Assembly: GCF_018881575.1 (NCBI RefSeq)
Contig: NZ_JACVQB010000006.1
Location: 1-64,000, forward strand
Reading direction: 5' to 3'
Origin: Polynucleobacter sp. UK-Kesae-W10
GTDB lineage: Bacteria; Pseudomonadota; Gammaproteobacteria; Burkholderiales; Burkholderiaceae
Length of the DNA stretch: 64,000 nucleotides
Below are positions 1-9,816 of the stretch, in pieces. The position numbers were made by a program, and so were the translations under genes. Numbering within the stretch: position 1 is the stretch's first letter; every line of letters begins with the position of its first letter. The notes under the pieces are model-generated. The model was not told the origin of the DNA. It worked only from the letters and a program-made list of their open reading frames with translations, and did no database searches.

Positions 1-3000
1 CAATTACTAATGCACCGACATCAACATCGAATGCCGCTACCTATGCCCTAACTTACGCTAGTGGTCTAAGCTCAACAAACTACACCTTCAATCCAGCAAG
101 CAGTGCGGTGAACTATGTTGTTAATCCAGCTTCTTTGAGTATTGCGATTTCCAAGGTCTATAACGGCGATACCGGATTTACCAATGCCAATACTTATAGC
201 CTGAGTGGTAGCACATATAACAGTGATGCTATGCCAACAATTGCTAGTGGATCCGCTGCAGTCTCAAGTGCGAATGCAGCAAGCTATAGTAATTTTGCCA
301 CCAATAGTTTCGTATTGAGCAATGCTAATTACACCCTAACGGGTGGTGCGGTAGCGGCTACTATTGATTCTAAGGTAATTACTTACACCACAACTGGTGC
401 AACTAGCACCTATGGAGCATTGGCTACATTAAGTACGCCAACCTTTGCTGGTTTGGTTGGCAGCGACAACCCCGGTGCAAGTGTGAATCTTTATAGCGGT
501 TCAACACCCGTATCCTTCTCAGCTACAACTAATGCCGGTACCTATGCTCAGCAAGTAGCCATCACAAATGGAAACTATCAGATTGCTGGCACAGGTAATA
601 CCATTGGTAACTTAGTGATTAGTCCTGCCGCCTTATTAATCAGTGGCGCCAATAACACCCCGAGCTATAACGGATCCATTCAAATTAATACAGGTGCAAC
701 AGTGAGCCTAAATGGAGGCAATGCTAGTGCGATAAGTGGAACCACCGTTTCAACGGGTATTGGTGCTCAAACGTTTACCTTAAGTGGATATGCAATTGGT
801 TTAAATGCGAACAGCACACCAATAGCAGATAGTTTGAGTATTACCCCTAATGCCTTAAGTGGTGCAATAGCAGGCAACTACAGCATTAGCTATAGCAATG
901 GTAGTTTAGCTATAGGTAAAGCTAACTTAAGTCTGACTGGCACTCAGACCTATAACGGCACCGCTACGATTGCAGGATCGAGTTTGACGATTACTGGAGT
1001 TGGAGGTCAGACCTTTACGGGCAGCGGTACTGCTGACTTAGCTAGCAAGAACGTGCAAACTAATCAGCAGTTAGCAGACGTTAATAGTTTGGTATTAACT
1101 CCAAATGGCAATTTCTTGTTATCGAATTACAACACGATTAATGTGGCCAATACCAGCGTGTCAATTACACCTCTTGCTGTAACCCTGACCGCACCATCCA
1201 TAACCAAAGTCTATGACGGAGGCTATACCTACAATATGACGGCGGCGAATTTGGCGACAATGTCTAGCCAGCTGGTCGGTGGCGATAGCGTCACGGCAGC
1301 CTCTGTAGTCTTTTCTGGAAATAATCCAAACGTTGGTAGCAATAAGTCGGTAAGCTTAAATAGTGCAACGATTAGTGATGGCAATTCCGGATCTAACTAT
1401 ACGGTGACTTTGGCAAACTCTAATACGAGCCTGATTACACCCGCATCATTAACGATTACCGCAAACAATGCATCTAAGTTTGTTACGCAGGCTGATACAG
1501 CAGGCTTTAATGGTGTTGTGTACTCTGGCTTTGTTAATGGTGAAACCGCTAGCACGGCGCTTGGCGGCACTCTAACAGTGATTAGAGGTAATGCCTCTAC
1601 CAATAGCGCAGGTTTGTATACGGGCGTTTTAACGCCTGGCGGTCTAACAGCAAATAATGGCAACTATACGATTACTCCTGCTGCGGGTAACTTCACCATC
1701 GTGCCTGCCGATCAGCTCTTAGTGCAGGTTACACCTGTAACCACAACTTATGGAACGGCGCCAACGTATAGCGCTACCGCCAAATATCTTAGCTGCTCAG
1801 TTTCTGGTTGCCCACCTAGCGGATCAGTCAATATTATTCATACGCTAAGCCCAGTAATTACTGGTAACCAATTTACTGTGAGTGATGGTGCTGGTGGCAT
1901 AGCAAGCTTTACGATTGCTCCAGTCGCATCAAGCACTAGTGGTTCAAGCAACACTAATGTGGGTGGCTATCAGTTAGCGACTGCAAATATTACCAACACT
2001 AGCATTAACTTTAATAATACGATTGTCCTCACTGGTACCTTAACAGTGTCACCCTTAACGTTGGCCGTCGATCAGTTGGGTGTTTCCGGCATTAGTAAGA
2101 TATATAACGGTACTACAGCAATTTCTGGACTAACCCTCAATACCAGTGCAGCCACTTCATCTATTAAGAGTGGTGATGCGGTTGTTATCACGGGAACGGG
2201 TACCTATGCTAACGCTAATGTAGGTAGCAGTAAGTCGGTAACTGTATCGGTTGGTTTGACCGGTAATGATGCTGGAAACTATGTCCTTTCTAGCAATCAG
2301 CTGACCGCTAATATCGGTACGATTACGCAGTTAGCTTCAGTGACTTATACCGGTACTTCCGGCGGGAATTGGTCCAATGCGAGCAACTGGCAAGGCGGCG
2401 CAATACCAACTTTGAGTAACGTAGCAGCCGTTATTATTCCAACTGACAAAACAGTGGTGTATGACACTGCCAATATGACTGCCTTAACACCTACCTCAGC
2501 GATTACTGACAATGGTTCGATTAGCTTTACTAGTGGTTTGCCAATAACCTTTGCAAACACAATTTCGGGATCTGGCTCAATTAACCAATCTGGCGGTGGC
2601 ACCCTAACTCTTTCGGGCAATAATAATTACTCGGGTGGCACTTACATCAATTCTTCTCGGTTGATCATTGGTTCCTCTGCTGCTTTAGGTATTGGTACAG
2701 TGAACTCTAATGGTGGAACAATTAGTGTGGACAGTGGCGTAACTTCCCTGCCTTCCCTAATGGTTGATGGCCCAGTAACATTGGCAAGTAATATCACCAC
2801 CGCCAATAATCAAACCTATAACGGGGCCGTTACATTGGGTGCTGGTAATGCAGTTGGGGGAACTATTACTCCGATGGTCCTTAGCTCTATAAATGGCAAC
2901 ATCACATTCAATAACACTTTGAGTGCTGGAGATAATTCACTTGGTGCTAAACGTTCATTAACCATTAATGTAGGTTCTAACGGATCGGTCACCTTTAATG

Positions 3001-3938
3001 ATCGAGTTGGGGCCGCAATAGCTGGAACTGCCTATAACCAAGCGCTTTACAACGCTTTTCAAAATGGCACGGCAGGTCAAAGCATCTATCAGTTAGTGGT
3101 TAATGCTGGCTCTGTACAAGCCCCCGGATCTATCTTGATTAAAGCTGATATCACAACCTTTGAGACCCAAACATTTACTGGTAATGTGAAGATTGGTGAT
3201 AATGGTTCCAACGGCATGGTGCGTACATTGTTGTCAGAAGATCCAACAATTACATTTAATAATCTAGTCGATGACACTTCAGCCGGAACGCACACTTTGC
3301 TTGTCCGGGCGATTTCAATTCAACCGGGGCTAACTTCAGCGGTAAATATCAATCAGGCCGTTGGCTCCATTGCTCCATTATTGGCTCTGGATATTAAGAC
3401 TGGTACCCAAACCCCATATGAGGCAAATCCAGTCATTACCGATACCTATGGCTATTCTGGAGGTATCAATATTGTCGGTAATGTTTCAACGGTCGGCAAT
3501 CAAACCTATACAGCCAACACAATCAGTCTGGGTAGCTCATCTCAAGCTGAACATCAAATATTTGCAACGGATGGCGGCGTAATTTCCTTTAACGTTGGAG
3601 GCGCTGGTGGTGGCATTGCATCATCTAACCAAATGCCAATTGATTTGATGATGAATGGCGGCTCTATCTCAGGATTAAATGGCGCTGGGATTAGCTATAA
3701 CAATATTGGTGATACGACTAGCTCTGGCGTTAATGGAAGTGGCAGCCTAGGTGTAAGTAGTAGTCTAGGTGGAGGTGCAAATGTAGCAGGAGCTTTGCAA
3801 AACGCACTCAAAATGGAGCTTCATCAGCTTGCATCCGAAACCGCATATAACCAATCCAGCGGTTCCGTAACGGTAGGTGCACCAACTCTAGATTGTGTTG
3901 TCCGACTTGAGGCCAATAATCCGTGGTGTATGCGGTAA
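1..3938 (+). CDS. Giant secreted adhesin with YDG/MBG repeats, 3' part (5' end outside window)
   Basis: The frame is open from position 3 with no stop, so this is the C-terminal 1,311 residues of a larger protein; a GTG at 108 is only an internal codon. The sequence is rich in Thr, Ser, Asn, Gly and Ala. It carries YDG-type repeat starts (SKVYNGDT near nt 150, TQTYNGTA near 945, TKVYDGGY near 1205, SKIYNGTT near 2095) and MBG-like segments ending in NYTITP or NYQI-type strands. An autotransporter-associated beta-strand repeat lies near nt 2590-2690 (GGTLTLSGNNNYSGGT). There is no C-terminal autotransporter barrel. Such proteins are usually FhaB/HMW-like beta-helix adhesins exported by two-partner secretion, with the TPS domain at the N terminus, here outside the window. 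Cysteines occur as two pairs: one near nt 1795-1812 and one at the extreme C terminus (codons at 3894 and 3927). Surface location and adhesion are inferred. Confidence 0.8.
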   Translation, partial: ITNAPTSTSNAATYALTYASGLSSTNYTFNPASSAVNYVVNPASLSIAISKVYNGDTGFTNANTYSLSGSTYNSDAMPTIASGSAAVSSANAASYSNFATNSFVLSNANYTLTGGAVAATIDSKVITYTTTGATSTYGALATLSTPTFAGLVGSDNPGASVNLYSGSTPVSFSATTNAGTYAQQVAITNGNYQIAGTGNTIGNLVISPAALLISGANNTPSYNGSIQINTGATVSLNGGNASAISGTTVSTGIGAQTFTLSGYAIGLNANSTPIADSLSITPNALSGAIAGNYSISYSNGSLAIGKANLSLTGTQTYNGTATIAGSSLTITGVGGQTFTGSGTADLASKNVQTNQQLADVNSLVLTPNGNFLLSNYNTINVANTSVSITPLAVTLTAPSITKVYDGGYTYNMTAANLATMSSQLVGGDSVTAASVVFSGNNPNVGSNKSVSLNSATISDGNSGSNYTVTLANSNTSLITPASLTITANNASKFVTQADTAGFNGVVYSGFVNGETASTALGGTLTVIRGNASTNSAGLYTGVLTPGGLTANNGNYTITPAAGNFTIVPADQLLVQVTPVTTTYGTAPTYSATAKYLSCSVSGCPPSGSVNIIHTLSPVITGNQFTVSDGAGGIASFTIAPVASSTSGSSNTNVGGYQLATANITNTSINFNNTIVLTGTLTVSPLTLAVDQLGVSGISKIYNGTTAISGLTLNTSAATSSIKSGDAVVITGTGTYANANVGSSKSVTVSVGLTGNDAGNYVLSSNQLTANIGTITQLASVTYTGTSGGNWSNASNWQGGAIPTLSNVAAVIIPTDKTVVYDTANMTALTPTSAITDNGSISFTSGLPITFANTISGSGSINQSGGGTLTLSGNNNYSGGTYINSSRLIIGSSAALGIGTVNSNGGTISVDSGVTSLPSLMVDGPVTLASNITTANNQTYNGAVTLGAGNAVGGTITPMVLSSINGNITFNNTLSAGDNSLGAKRSLTINVGSNGSVTFNDRVGAAIAGTAYNQALYNAFQNGTAGQSIYQLVVNAGSVQAPGSILIKADITTFETQTFTGNVKIGDNGSNGMVRTLLSEDPTITFNNLVDDTSAGTHTLLVRAISIQPGLTSAVNINQAVGSIAPLLALDIKTGTQTPYEANPVITDTYGYSGGINIVGNVSTVGNQTYTANTISLGSSSQAEHQIFATDGGVISFNVGGAGGGIASSNQMPIDLMMNGGSISGLNGAGISYNNIGDTTSSGVNGSGSLGVSSSLGGGANVAGALQNALKMELHQLASETAYNQSSGSVTVGAPTLDCVVRLEANNPWCMR

Positions 3939-4134
3939 TCAGCATTTATTTTTTCAGCGCTCTTGGCAAATCGAGGCCTATATCTGTTTGATTGGTAGTT
4001 TATGGATTGCACCATTTGTGTCGATTTTTAGCTTATTTTTAGCTCAGAAAATTCTATCTAATTGATTATTAAGGATTTCCGAGTTTAATCACGGGTATCC
4101 AGAGTTCAATCCTTAGAAAACTCCAACAACTGCC

Positions 4135-4165
4135 CTTGAAATCCTGGGAAGCAGACCTATATAAT
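4135..4165 (+). promoter_or_regulatory. Sigma-32-type promoter of groES-groEL
   Basis: CTTGAA at 4135-4140 is followed by 14 nt and ACCTATAT at 4155-4162. This matches the heat-shock sigma factor consensus CTTGAA / CCCCATNT at all six -35 bases, and at 6 of 8 -10 positions if the N is counted. A sigma-70-like TATAAT (4160-4165) overlaps the -10 and touches the CIRCE element, so basal transcription by the housekeeping polymerase is also possible. Confidence 0.65.
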
Positions 4166-4191
4166 CAGCACTCCCAACACGCGAGTGCTAA
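4165..4191. promoter_or_regulatory. CIRCE operator for HrcA upstream of groES
   Basis: The left arm TCAGCACTC (4165-4173), a 9-nt spacer and the right arm GAGTGCTAA (4183-4191) form the CIRCE inverted repeat TTAGCACTC-N9-GAGTGCTAA with one mismatch in the left arm. It overlaps the last base of the -10 and the expected transcription start, the right place for HrcA repression of groESL. hrcA lies in this window at 43487-44497. Confidence 0.92.
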
Positions 4192-4299
4192 AGAGACGCT
4201 TTTAAGGCGTTTTTCCCTTAGTCTACGTGTGAAGAGATTATAAAGCATTGATTTATATAGATTTTTAATTAGTTAACACTTACTAACATAGGAGAAGAG

Positions 4300-4590
4300 A
4301 TGAATTTGCGTCCTTTACATGATCGCGTAATCATCAAGCGTTTGGATCAAGAATCAAAAACTGCATCCGGAATCATCATTCCTGATGCTGCGGCAGAAAA
4401 GCCTGATCAAGGTGAAGTATTGGCCGTAGGCCCAGGTAAGCGTGATGACAGCGGCAAATTAAATGCACCTGACGTCAAGGTAGGCGATCGCGTGTTGTTT
4501 GGTAAATACGCTGGTCAGACAGTCAAAGTGGACAACGAAGAGCTCATCGTGATGCGTGAAGACGACATCATGGCTGTTGTTCAGAAGTAA
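4300..4590 (+). CDS. groES: Co-chaperonin GroES (Hsp10)
   Basis: This 96-residue protein has the length and sequence of GroES, the heptameric lid of the GroEL folding chamber in the cytoplasm. It starts [15 protein letters not shown]. The mobile loop that contacts GroEL lies at about residues 16-32 ([10 protein letters not shown]), and the roof-loop region around [13 protein letters not shown] is intact. GGAG at 4291-4294 serves as ribosome binding site. It is the first gene of groES-groEL, 28 bp before groEL. Expression is expected to be heat-inducible through the sigma-32-type promoter and HrcA-repressed through CIRCE. Confidence 0.98.
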   Translation: MNLRPLHDRVIIKRLDQESKTASGIIIPDAAAEKPDQGEVLAVGPGKRDDSGKLNAPDVKVGDRVLFGKYAGQTVKVDNEELIVMREDDIMAVVQK

Positions 4591-4603
4591 TTTCAGTATT
4601 TAA

Positions 4604-6271
<1,668 letters not shown>

Positions 6272-6307
6272 TTGCCGTTCATTCCGCGGCTCACTTGCCG
6301 TAGAAAC

Positions 6308-6343
6308 AAAAATGCCTGGTTCAAAAGACCAGGCATTTTTTTT
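6308..6343. terminator. Bidirectional intrinsic terminator after groEL
   Basis: A perfect 13-bp stem (6308-6320 with 6328-6340, AAAAATGCCTGGT) encloses a 7-nt loop and has T-runs on both strands. It ends groESL on the plus strand and the convergent glycosyltransferase-like pair on the minus strand. Confidence 0.93.
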
Positions 6344-6359
6344 GACTTGCTTTTGCTAA

Positions 6360-7058
6360 TTAAAACGGATCGCCGATTTGAAACATCTTGTTCATATTTA
6401 ATACGAAGTACATCGGCATAGCAGGAGGGTAGCCTCCTTGTGTCTGCAGATTGCTAGGTGGAATGGCCAAATAGGTGCCCGCTACTTTGTTCTGCAGCTC
6501 GTGAATGCTATCGACGCTTTGAATATGCATATTTAAGATATCCAAGCAGGGGTTAATGACCTCAAAGCCCACATTAAAAAATAGCTCTGCAATACGGTTC
6601 TCGCAGCCAGGAACTCCAAGAGGAATAGCGGATTGATGAACAACGCTATTGTGAATGGGTTGAGAGATGGCTGCCCAAGTATCTTGGGTGACCCAAGGGT
6701 TTGGTGCTAATTCTCCATTTTTTTCATAGCGACTCAAAGCGATTAACTGATTCTGCTGAATGAAGTCGCTTTTGCTAGGTAGGCTTGGGTCTAGTTTAAT
6801 GTCGGTATTGGTAAGACAAACTACGGCGCCATGATTCTTGGGATCATTCAAAATGGCAACCCAGTCTTGAAAAGTCATTCGCTTGGTGGTTTGAATGTTC
6901 TGAATCTTATCCCCCGTAAATAGTGCTGGAGTGGAATCATTGAGGATGATGAATTCATCAAAAGCAAGACTAAGGTTGTGGTCAATACACTCTAAGAGCT
7001 CTTTGCGTCTTGCCTCATCTTTGCAGTCAAACCACTGGAATACCAATATTTTTTTCAT
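6360..7058 (-). CDS. Glycosyltransferase-like protein of unknown function
   Basis: This 232-residue soluble protein has no signal peptide or membrane segment. It carries a motif series I recognise from a widespread uncharacterised glycosyltransferase-like family: a Rossmann-type start (MKKILVFQWFD), an acidic CLTNTDIKLD segment near residue 105 resembling the metal-binding DxD region of GT-A enzymes, ALSRY, QDTW, LGVPGCENRIA, and a C-terminal NPCLDILNMHIQS stretch. The donor and acceptor cannot be read from sequence. It starts 12 bp after the next gene on the same strand, so the two are probably one operon. The shared acidic motifs suggest both modify the same glycan, which is inference. Confidence 0.55.
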   Translation of the reverse strand: MKKILVFQWFDCKDEARRKELLECIDHNLSLAFDEFIILNDSTPALFTGDKIQNIQTTKRMTFQDWVAILNDPKNHGAVVCLTNTDIKLDPSLPSKSDFIQQNQLIALSRYEKNGELAPNPWVTQDTWAAISQPIHNSVVHQSAIPLGVPGCENRIAELFFNVGFEVINPCLDILNMHIQSVDSIHELQNKVAGTYLAIPPSNLQTQGGYPPAMPMYFVLNMNKMFQIGDPF

Positions 7059-7070
7059 AGGAGCAATCTT

Positions 7071-7892
7071 TTAGACGAAGGCAAGTCTCATGTGGTTAGT
7101 GTGATCTGTGTAATCGGTATTAATCAATTGCGGATTGATAAAGATCTTGCGACCATCGGCAATCAGAGTCTCATGAAAGGTGGGGTGGTCACATATTTCT
7201 ACACCTTGTGCATTCAGGCCAGTATATGTCCCCTTTAATAAAGCTTCGCGACGATAAATTCCTAGGCCACCAAACGCAGATTGAACTGGAATCCAATCAA
7301 GAGTGCGAGGAATTCTGAGCATTTTGGAATACACGGCAGCAAAGAGGCCTTTATCTCTTGGGGTACCCATTCTCTCCAGAAAGCGGAACTGTTCCCAGCA
7401 ATCATTTGGCGACCAGTCTTGGTGACGAAGTGCCCAAATATCATAATAAGGGCCAGCCTGATTGGCAGTGCAAACATCCCAATCATTACGAGTCCAGCAA
7501 GTAAGCACAGATTCTGGTGTAAGTAGATTGTTTACACCATCAAGGTCGGCAACTGCTACGTAGTCTAAATCTGCGTAAACAGGGTTCTCGCGTATTTCTT
7601 TAAGGTATACATTTCGACAGGCTGCCAGTCTCTCGGTCCTTCGTGGCATGGTTATCTGGAGCGCCCCCATAGAAATAAACCGAAAGTTTGGAACATCGGC
7701 GCTCAGCTTTTGTAAAACGGCAATAGTGCTATCTGAGCTGTCGGATTCAATAATTAACCAAGCAATATTCTGGAAGGCTGAAAATGAATGGGCTAACTTT
7801 GAAACAGTGTGTGCAATAGCGCCTTCCACATCTCTTGCAGTTCCAACAATAAGAATAGATTTATTTTTGATAGCCTCTGCAGCGCCCGACAT
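7071..7892 (-). CDS. Putative glycosyltransferase, GT-A / CAP59-like
   Basis: This 273-residue soluble protein begins with a nucleotide-sugar-transferase-like pattern: ILIVGTARDVEGAI, then LIIESDSSDSTIAVLQKL, then RTERLAACRNVYLKEI. A DYVAVADLDGVNN segment (about residues 129-141) could hold the DxD metal-binding acid. The order resembles fungal CAP59-type mannosyltransferases and some GT2-like bacterial enzymes; this is pattern recognition and not a verified match. FGGLGIYRREALL and a C-terminal H-T-N-H cluster follow. It is first in a two-gene minus-strand unit with the gene at 6360-7058. The pair is isolated between groEL and the pnt operon and bounded by terminators on both sides. The product is unknown; surface glycan or a glycosylated adhesin are possible targets. 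Confidence 0.55.
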   Translation of the reverse strand: MSGAAEAIKNKSILIVGTARDVEGAIAHTVSKLAHSFSAFQNIAWLIIESDSSDSTIAVLQKLSADVPNFRFISMGALQITMPRRTERLAACRNVYLKEIRENPVYADLDYVAVADLDGVNNLLTPESVLTCWTRNDWDVCTANQAGPYYDIWALRHQDWSPNDCWEQFRFLERMGTPRDKGLFAAVYSKMLRIPRTLDWIPVQSAFGGLGIYRREALLKGTYTGLNAQGVEICDHPTFHETLIADGRKIFINPQLINTDYTDHTNHMRLAFV

Positions 7893-8002
7893 TATTGCAC
7901 CTCTAATATGCTAAATATACTAACAATTATAAATGTCATAGCTTATAAGGGCTCTCAATTACTACCGATTGGAAGATGTTCAATTTATTAATGAGAGGAC
8001 GT

Positions 8003-8028
8003 AAAAAAACCGCCCGTAGGCGGTTTTT
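8003..8028 (-). terminator. Intrinsic terminator of the pnt operon
   Basis: A 10-bp stem (AAAAACCGCC at 8005-8014 with 8019-8028) has a CGTA loop. Read on the minus strand it ends in a run of seven T, 19 bp past the pntB stop. It insulates the glycosyltransferase-like pair from pnt. Confidence 0.92.
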
Positions 8029-8046
8029 GAATCAGGCCAGTGTTAT

Positions 8047-9414
8047 TTACTCTACTGCCTTGACCATTTCTTCGACAACCTTCTTCGCATCACCGAAGAC
8101 CATCATGGTTTTATCCATATAGAAGAGCTCATTGTCTAGGCCGGCATAACCAGCTGCCATAGAGCGCTTGTTCACAATAATGGTTTTAGCTTTAAACGCT
8201 TCCAAAATTGGCATGCCAAAGATAGGGCTACCAGGAGTGCGGGCTGCGGGGTTAACCACGTCGTTTGCACCGAGTACCAGCACTACGTCAGCCTGGCCAA
8301 AATCACTGTTGATATCTTCCATCTCAAATACTTGATCGTATGGAACTTCAGCTTCAGCCAGGAGAACGTTCATGTGACCAGGCATACGACCGGCCACAGG
8401 GTGAATTGCGTACTTCACGGTAACACCATGATGCGTTAACTTCTCAGTTAATTCTTTTAAGGCATGCTGCGCGCGGGCAACTGCAAGGCCATATCCAGGA
8501 ACAATAATCACGGTGTCAGCATTCTCCATAAGGAATGCAGCATCTTCTGGGGAACCTGTTTTGTAGTTCTTAGGGCCGCCATCATCGCCACCACCAGCTG
8601 CCGCTTCTGCGCCGAAGCCACCTAATAGCACCGCAAGAATAGAGCGGTTCATCGCCTTACACATGATGTAGGACAGAATCGCACCAGAAGAGCCTACGCA
8701 GGCGCCTGCAATGATCAATACGGGGTTGTTCAGTGTGAAGCCAATACCAGCTGCCGCCCAACCAGAATAGCTGTTGAGCATCGATACCACCACTGGCATA
8801 TCTGCGCCACCAATGGGGATAATCAAAGTAACGCCTAATACCAGGGCAATCGCGCACATTGCAAGGAAGGCTGCGTGACTATCGGCCATGTAATAGGCGA
8901 TACCGGCACCAACCATTGAAATAGCAAGAATTAAGTTGAGTAAATGTTGGCCAGTAAAGCTGACTGGTTTGCCGCTGACTTTGCCTGATAACTTACCAAA
9001 AGCAATCACAGAAGCAGTAAAGGTAATCGCGCCAATGAATGCGCCAATGAATAACTCAATCTTTTGTGCGCCAGTATGGTCATGTGCAGTATTAAATACT
9101 GCGGCTACTGCAATTAACACTGCAGACAAACCAACAAAGGAGTGCATCAATGCAACCAGCTCTGGCATCTTGGTCATTTGTACGCGCTTAGCAGCAAGAG
9201 TGCCGATGATGGCGCCACCTACTACAGCAGCAGCGATGAGCGAGACTGCAGGCTTGAACTCAGGGATAAAGAAAGTAGTAATGACGGCAAGCAGCATGCC
9301 GATCATGCCAAAGGTGTTGCCTTGGCGTGAAGTAGTCGGTGAGGACAAGCCGCGCAAGGCGAGAATGAACAATACCGATGAAATGAGATAAGAAATAGCG
9401 GTGATGTTTGACAT
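8047..9414 (-). CDS. pntB: NAD(P) transhydrogenase subunit beta
   Basis: This 455-residue protein is the membrane plus NADP(H)-binding (domain III) subunit of the proton-translocating transhydrogenase, which makes NADPH from NADH using the proton gradient in the inner membrane. The first about 270 residues hold many hydrophobic helices. The C-terminal domain has the NADP fingerprint VPGYGLAVARAQ, then IHPVAGRMPGHMNVLLAEA and VLGANDVVNPAA. Length is close to E. coli PntB (462). It is last in the minus-strand order pntAA-pntAB-pntB, 41 bp after pntAB, and followed by a terminator. Confidence 0.97.
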   Translation of the reverse strand: MSNITAISYLISSVLFILALRGLSSPTTSRQGNTFGMIGMLLAVITTFFIPEFKPAVSLIAAAVVGGAIIGTLAAKRVQMTKMPELVALMHSFVGLSAVLIAVAAVFNTAHDHTGAQKIELFIGAFIGAITFTASVIAFGKLSGKVSGKPVSFTGQHLLNLILAISMVGAGIAYYMADSHAAFLAMCAIALVLGVTLIIPIGGADMPVVVSMLNSYSGWAAAGIGFTLNNPVLIIAGACVGSSGAILSYIMCKAMNRSILAVLLGGFGAEAAAGGGDDGGPKNYKTGSPEDAAFLMENADTVIIVPGYGLAVARAQHALKELTEKLTHHGVTVKYAIHPVAGRMPGHMNVLLAEAEVPYDQVFEMEDINSDFGQADVVLVLGANDVVNPAARTPGSPIFGMPILEAFKAKTIIVNKRSMAAGYAGLDNELFYMDKTMMVFGDAKKVVEEMVKAVE

Positions 9415-9455
9415 TGTTTTGGTCTCTTGTAGTCTCTGTAGAGGTCTTGCTCTAA

Positions 9456-9794
9456 TTATTTAGTGGCAGCAGCATCCGCTTTGGGAGCTTTTTTCTTGAA
9501 CATCTCCAGCATGCGGCGAGTCACCATAAAGCCACCAAAAATATTGATGGAGGCTAGAAATACCGCCACTGCACCAATCACGCTAGTCAGAGTGATTTCA
9601 TCTCCACCAATCACTTCGGTTTGGAGAAGGGCGCCCACAATAATGATTCCAGAAATTGCATTCGTCACGGCCATGAGTGGGGTGTGTAATGCAGGGGTAA
9701 CGTTCCAAACCACGTGGTAGCCAACAAAAATAGCCAATACAAACACGGTGATGTTTTGAACTGTCAGGATGCTTTGAAAGGCAGCGAGATCCAT
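9456..9794 (-). CDS. pntAB: NAD(P) transhydrogenase subunit alpha part 2 (membrane part)
   Basis: This 112-residue protein contains about three hydrophobic helices ([43 protein letters not shown]) and a short basic tail. It matches the membrane domain that in E. coli is the C-terminal part of PntA. Here it is encoded separately, as in the three-subunit transhydrogenases of many alpha- and betaproteobacteria. It lies 22 bp after pntAA and 41 bp before pntB in one operon. Confidence 0.93.
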   Translation of the reverse strand: MDLAAFQSILTVQNITVFVLAIFVGYHVVWNVTPALHTPLMAVTNAISGIIIVGALLQTEVIGGDEITLTSVIGAVAVFLASINIFGGFMVTRRMLEMFKKKAPKADAAATK

Positions 9795-9816
9795 AATGTT
9801 TCCTTAATTTTTACTG

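Larger units (their letters stand above)
3939..4299. other. Adhesin-groES intergenic region (361 bp) with heat-shock control signals
   Basis: No gene or tRNA is visible here. The first 190 bp are AT-rich and hold no convincing terminator for the adhesin. The second half holds the groES heat-shock promoter and CIRCE operator, listed separately. They are followed by a leader of about 110 nt and a Shine-Dalgarno GGAG at 4291-4294 just before the groES ATG. Confidence 0.75.
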
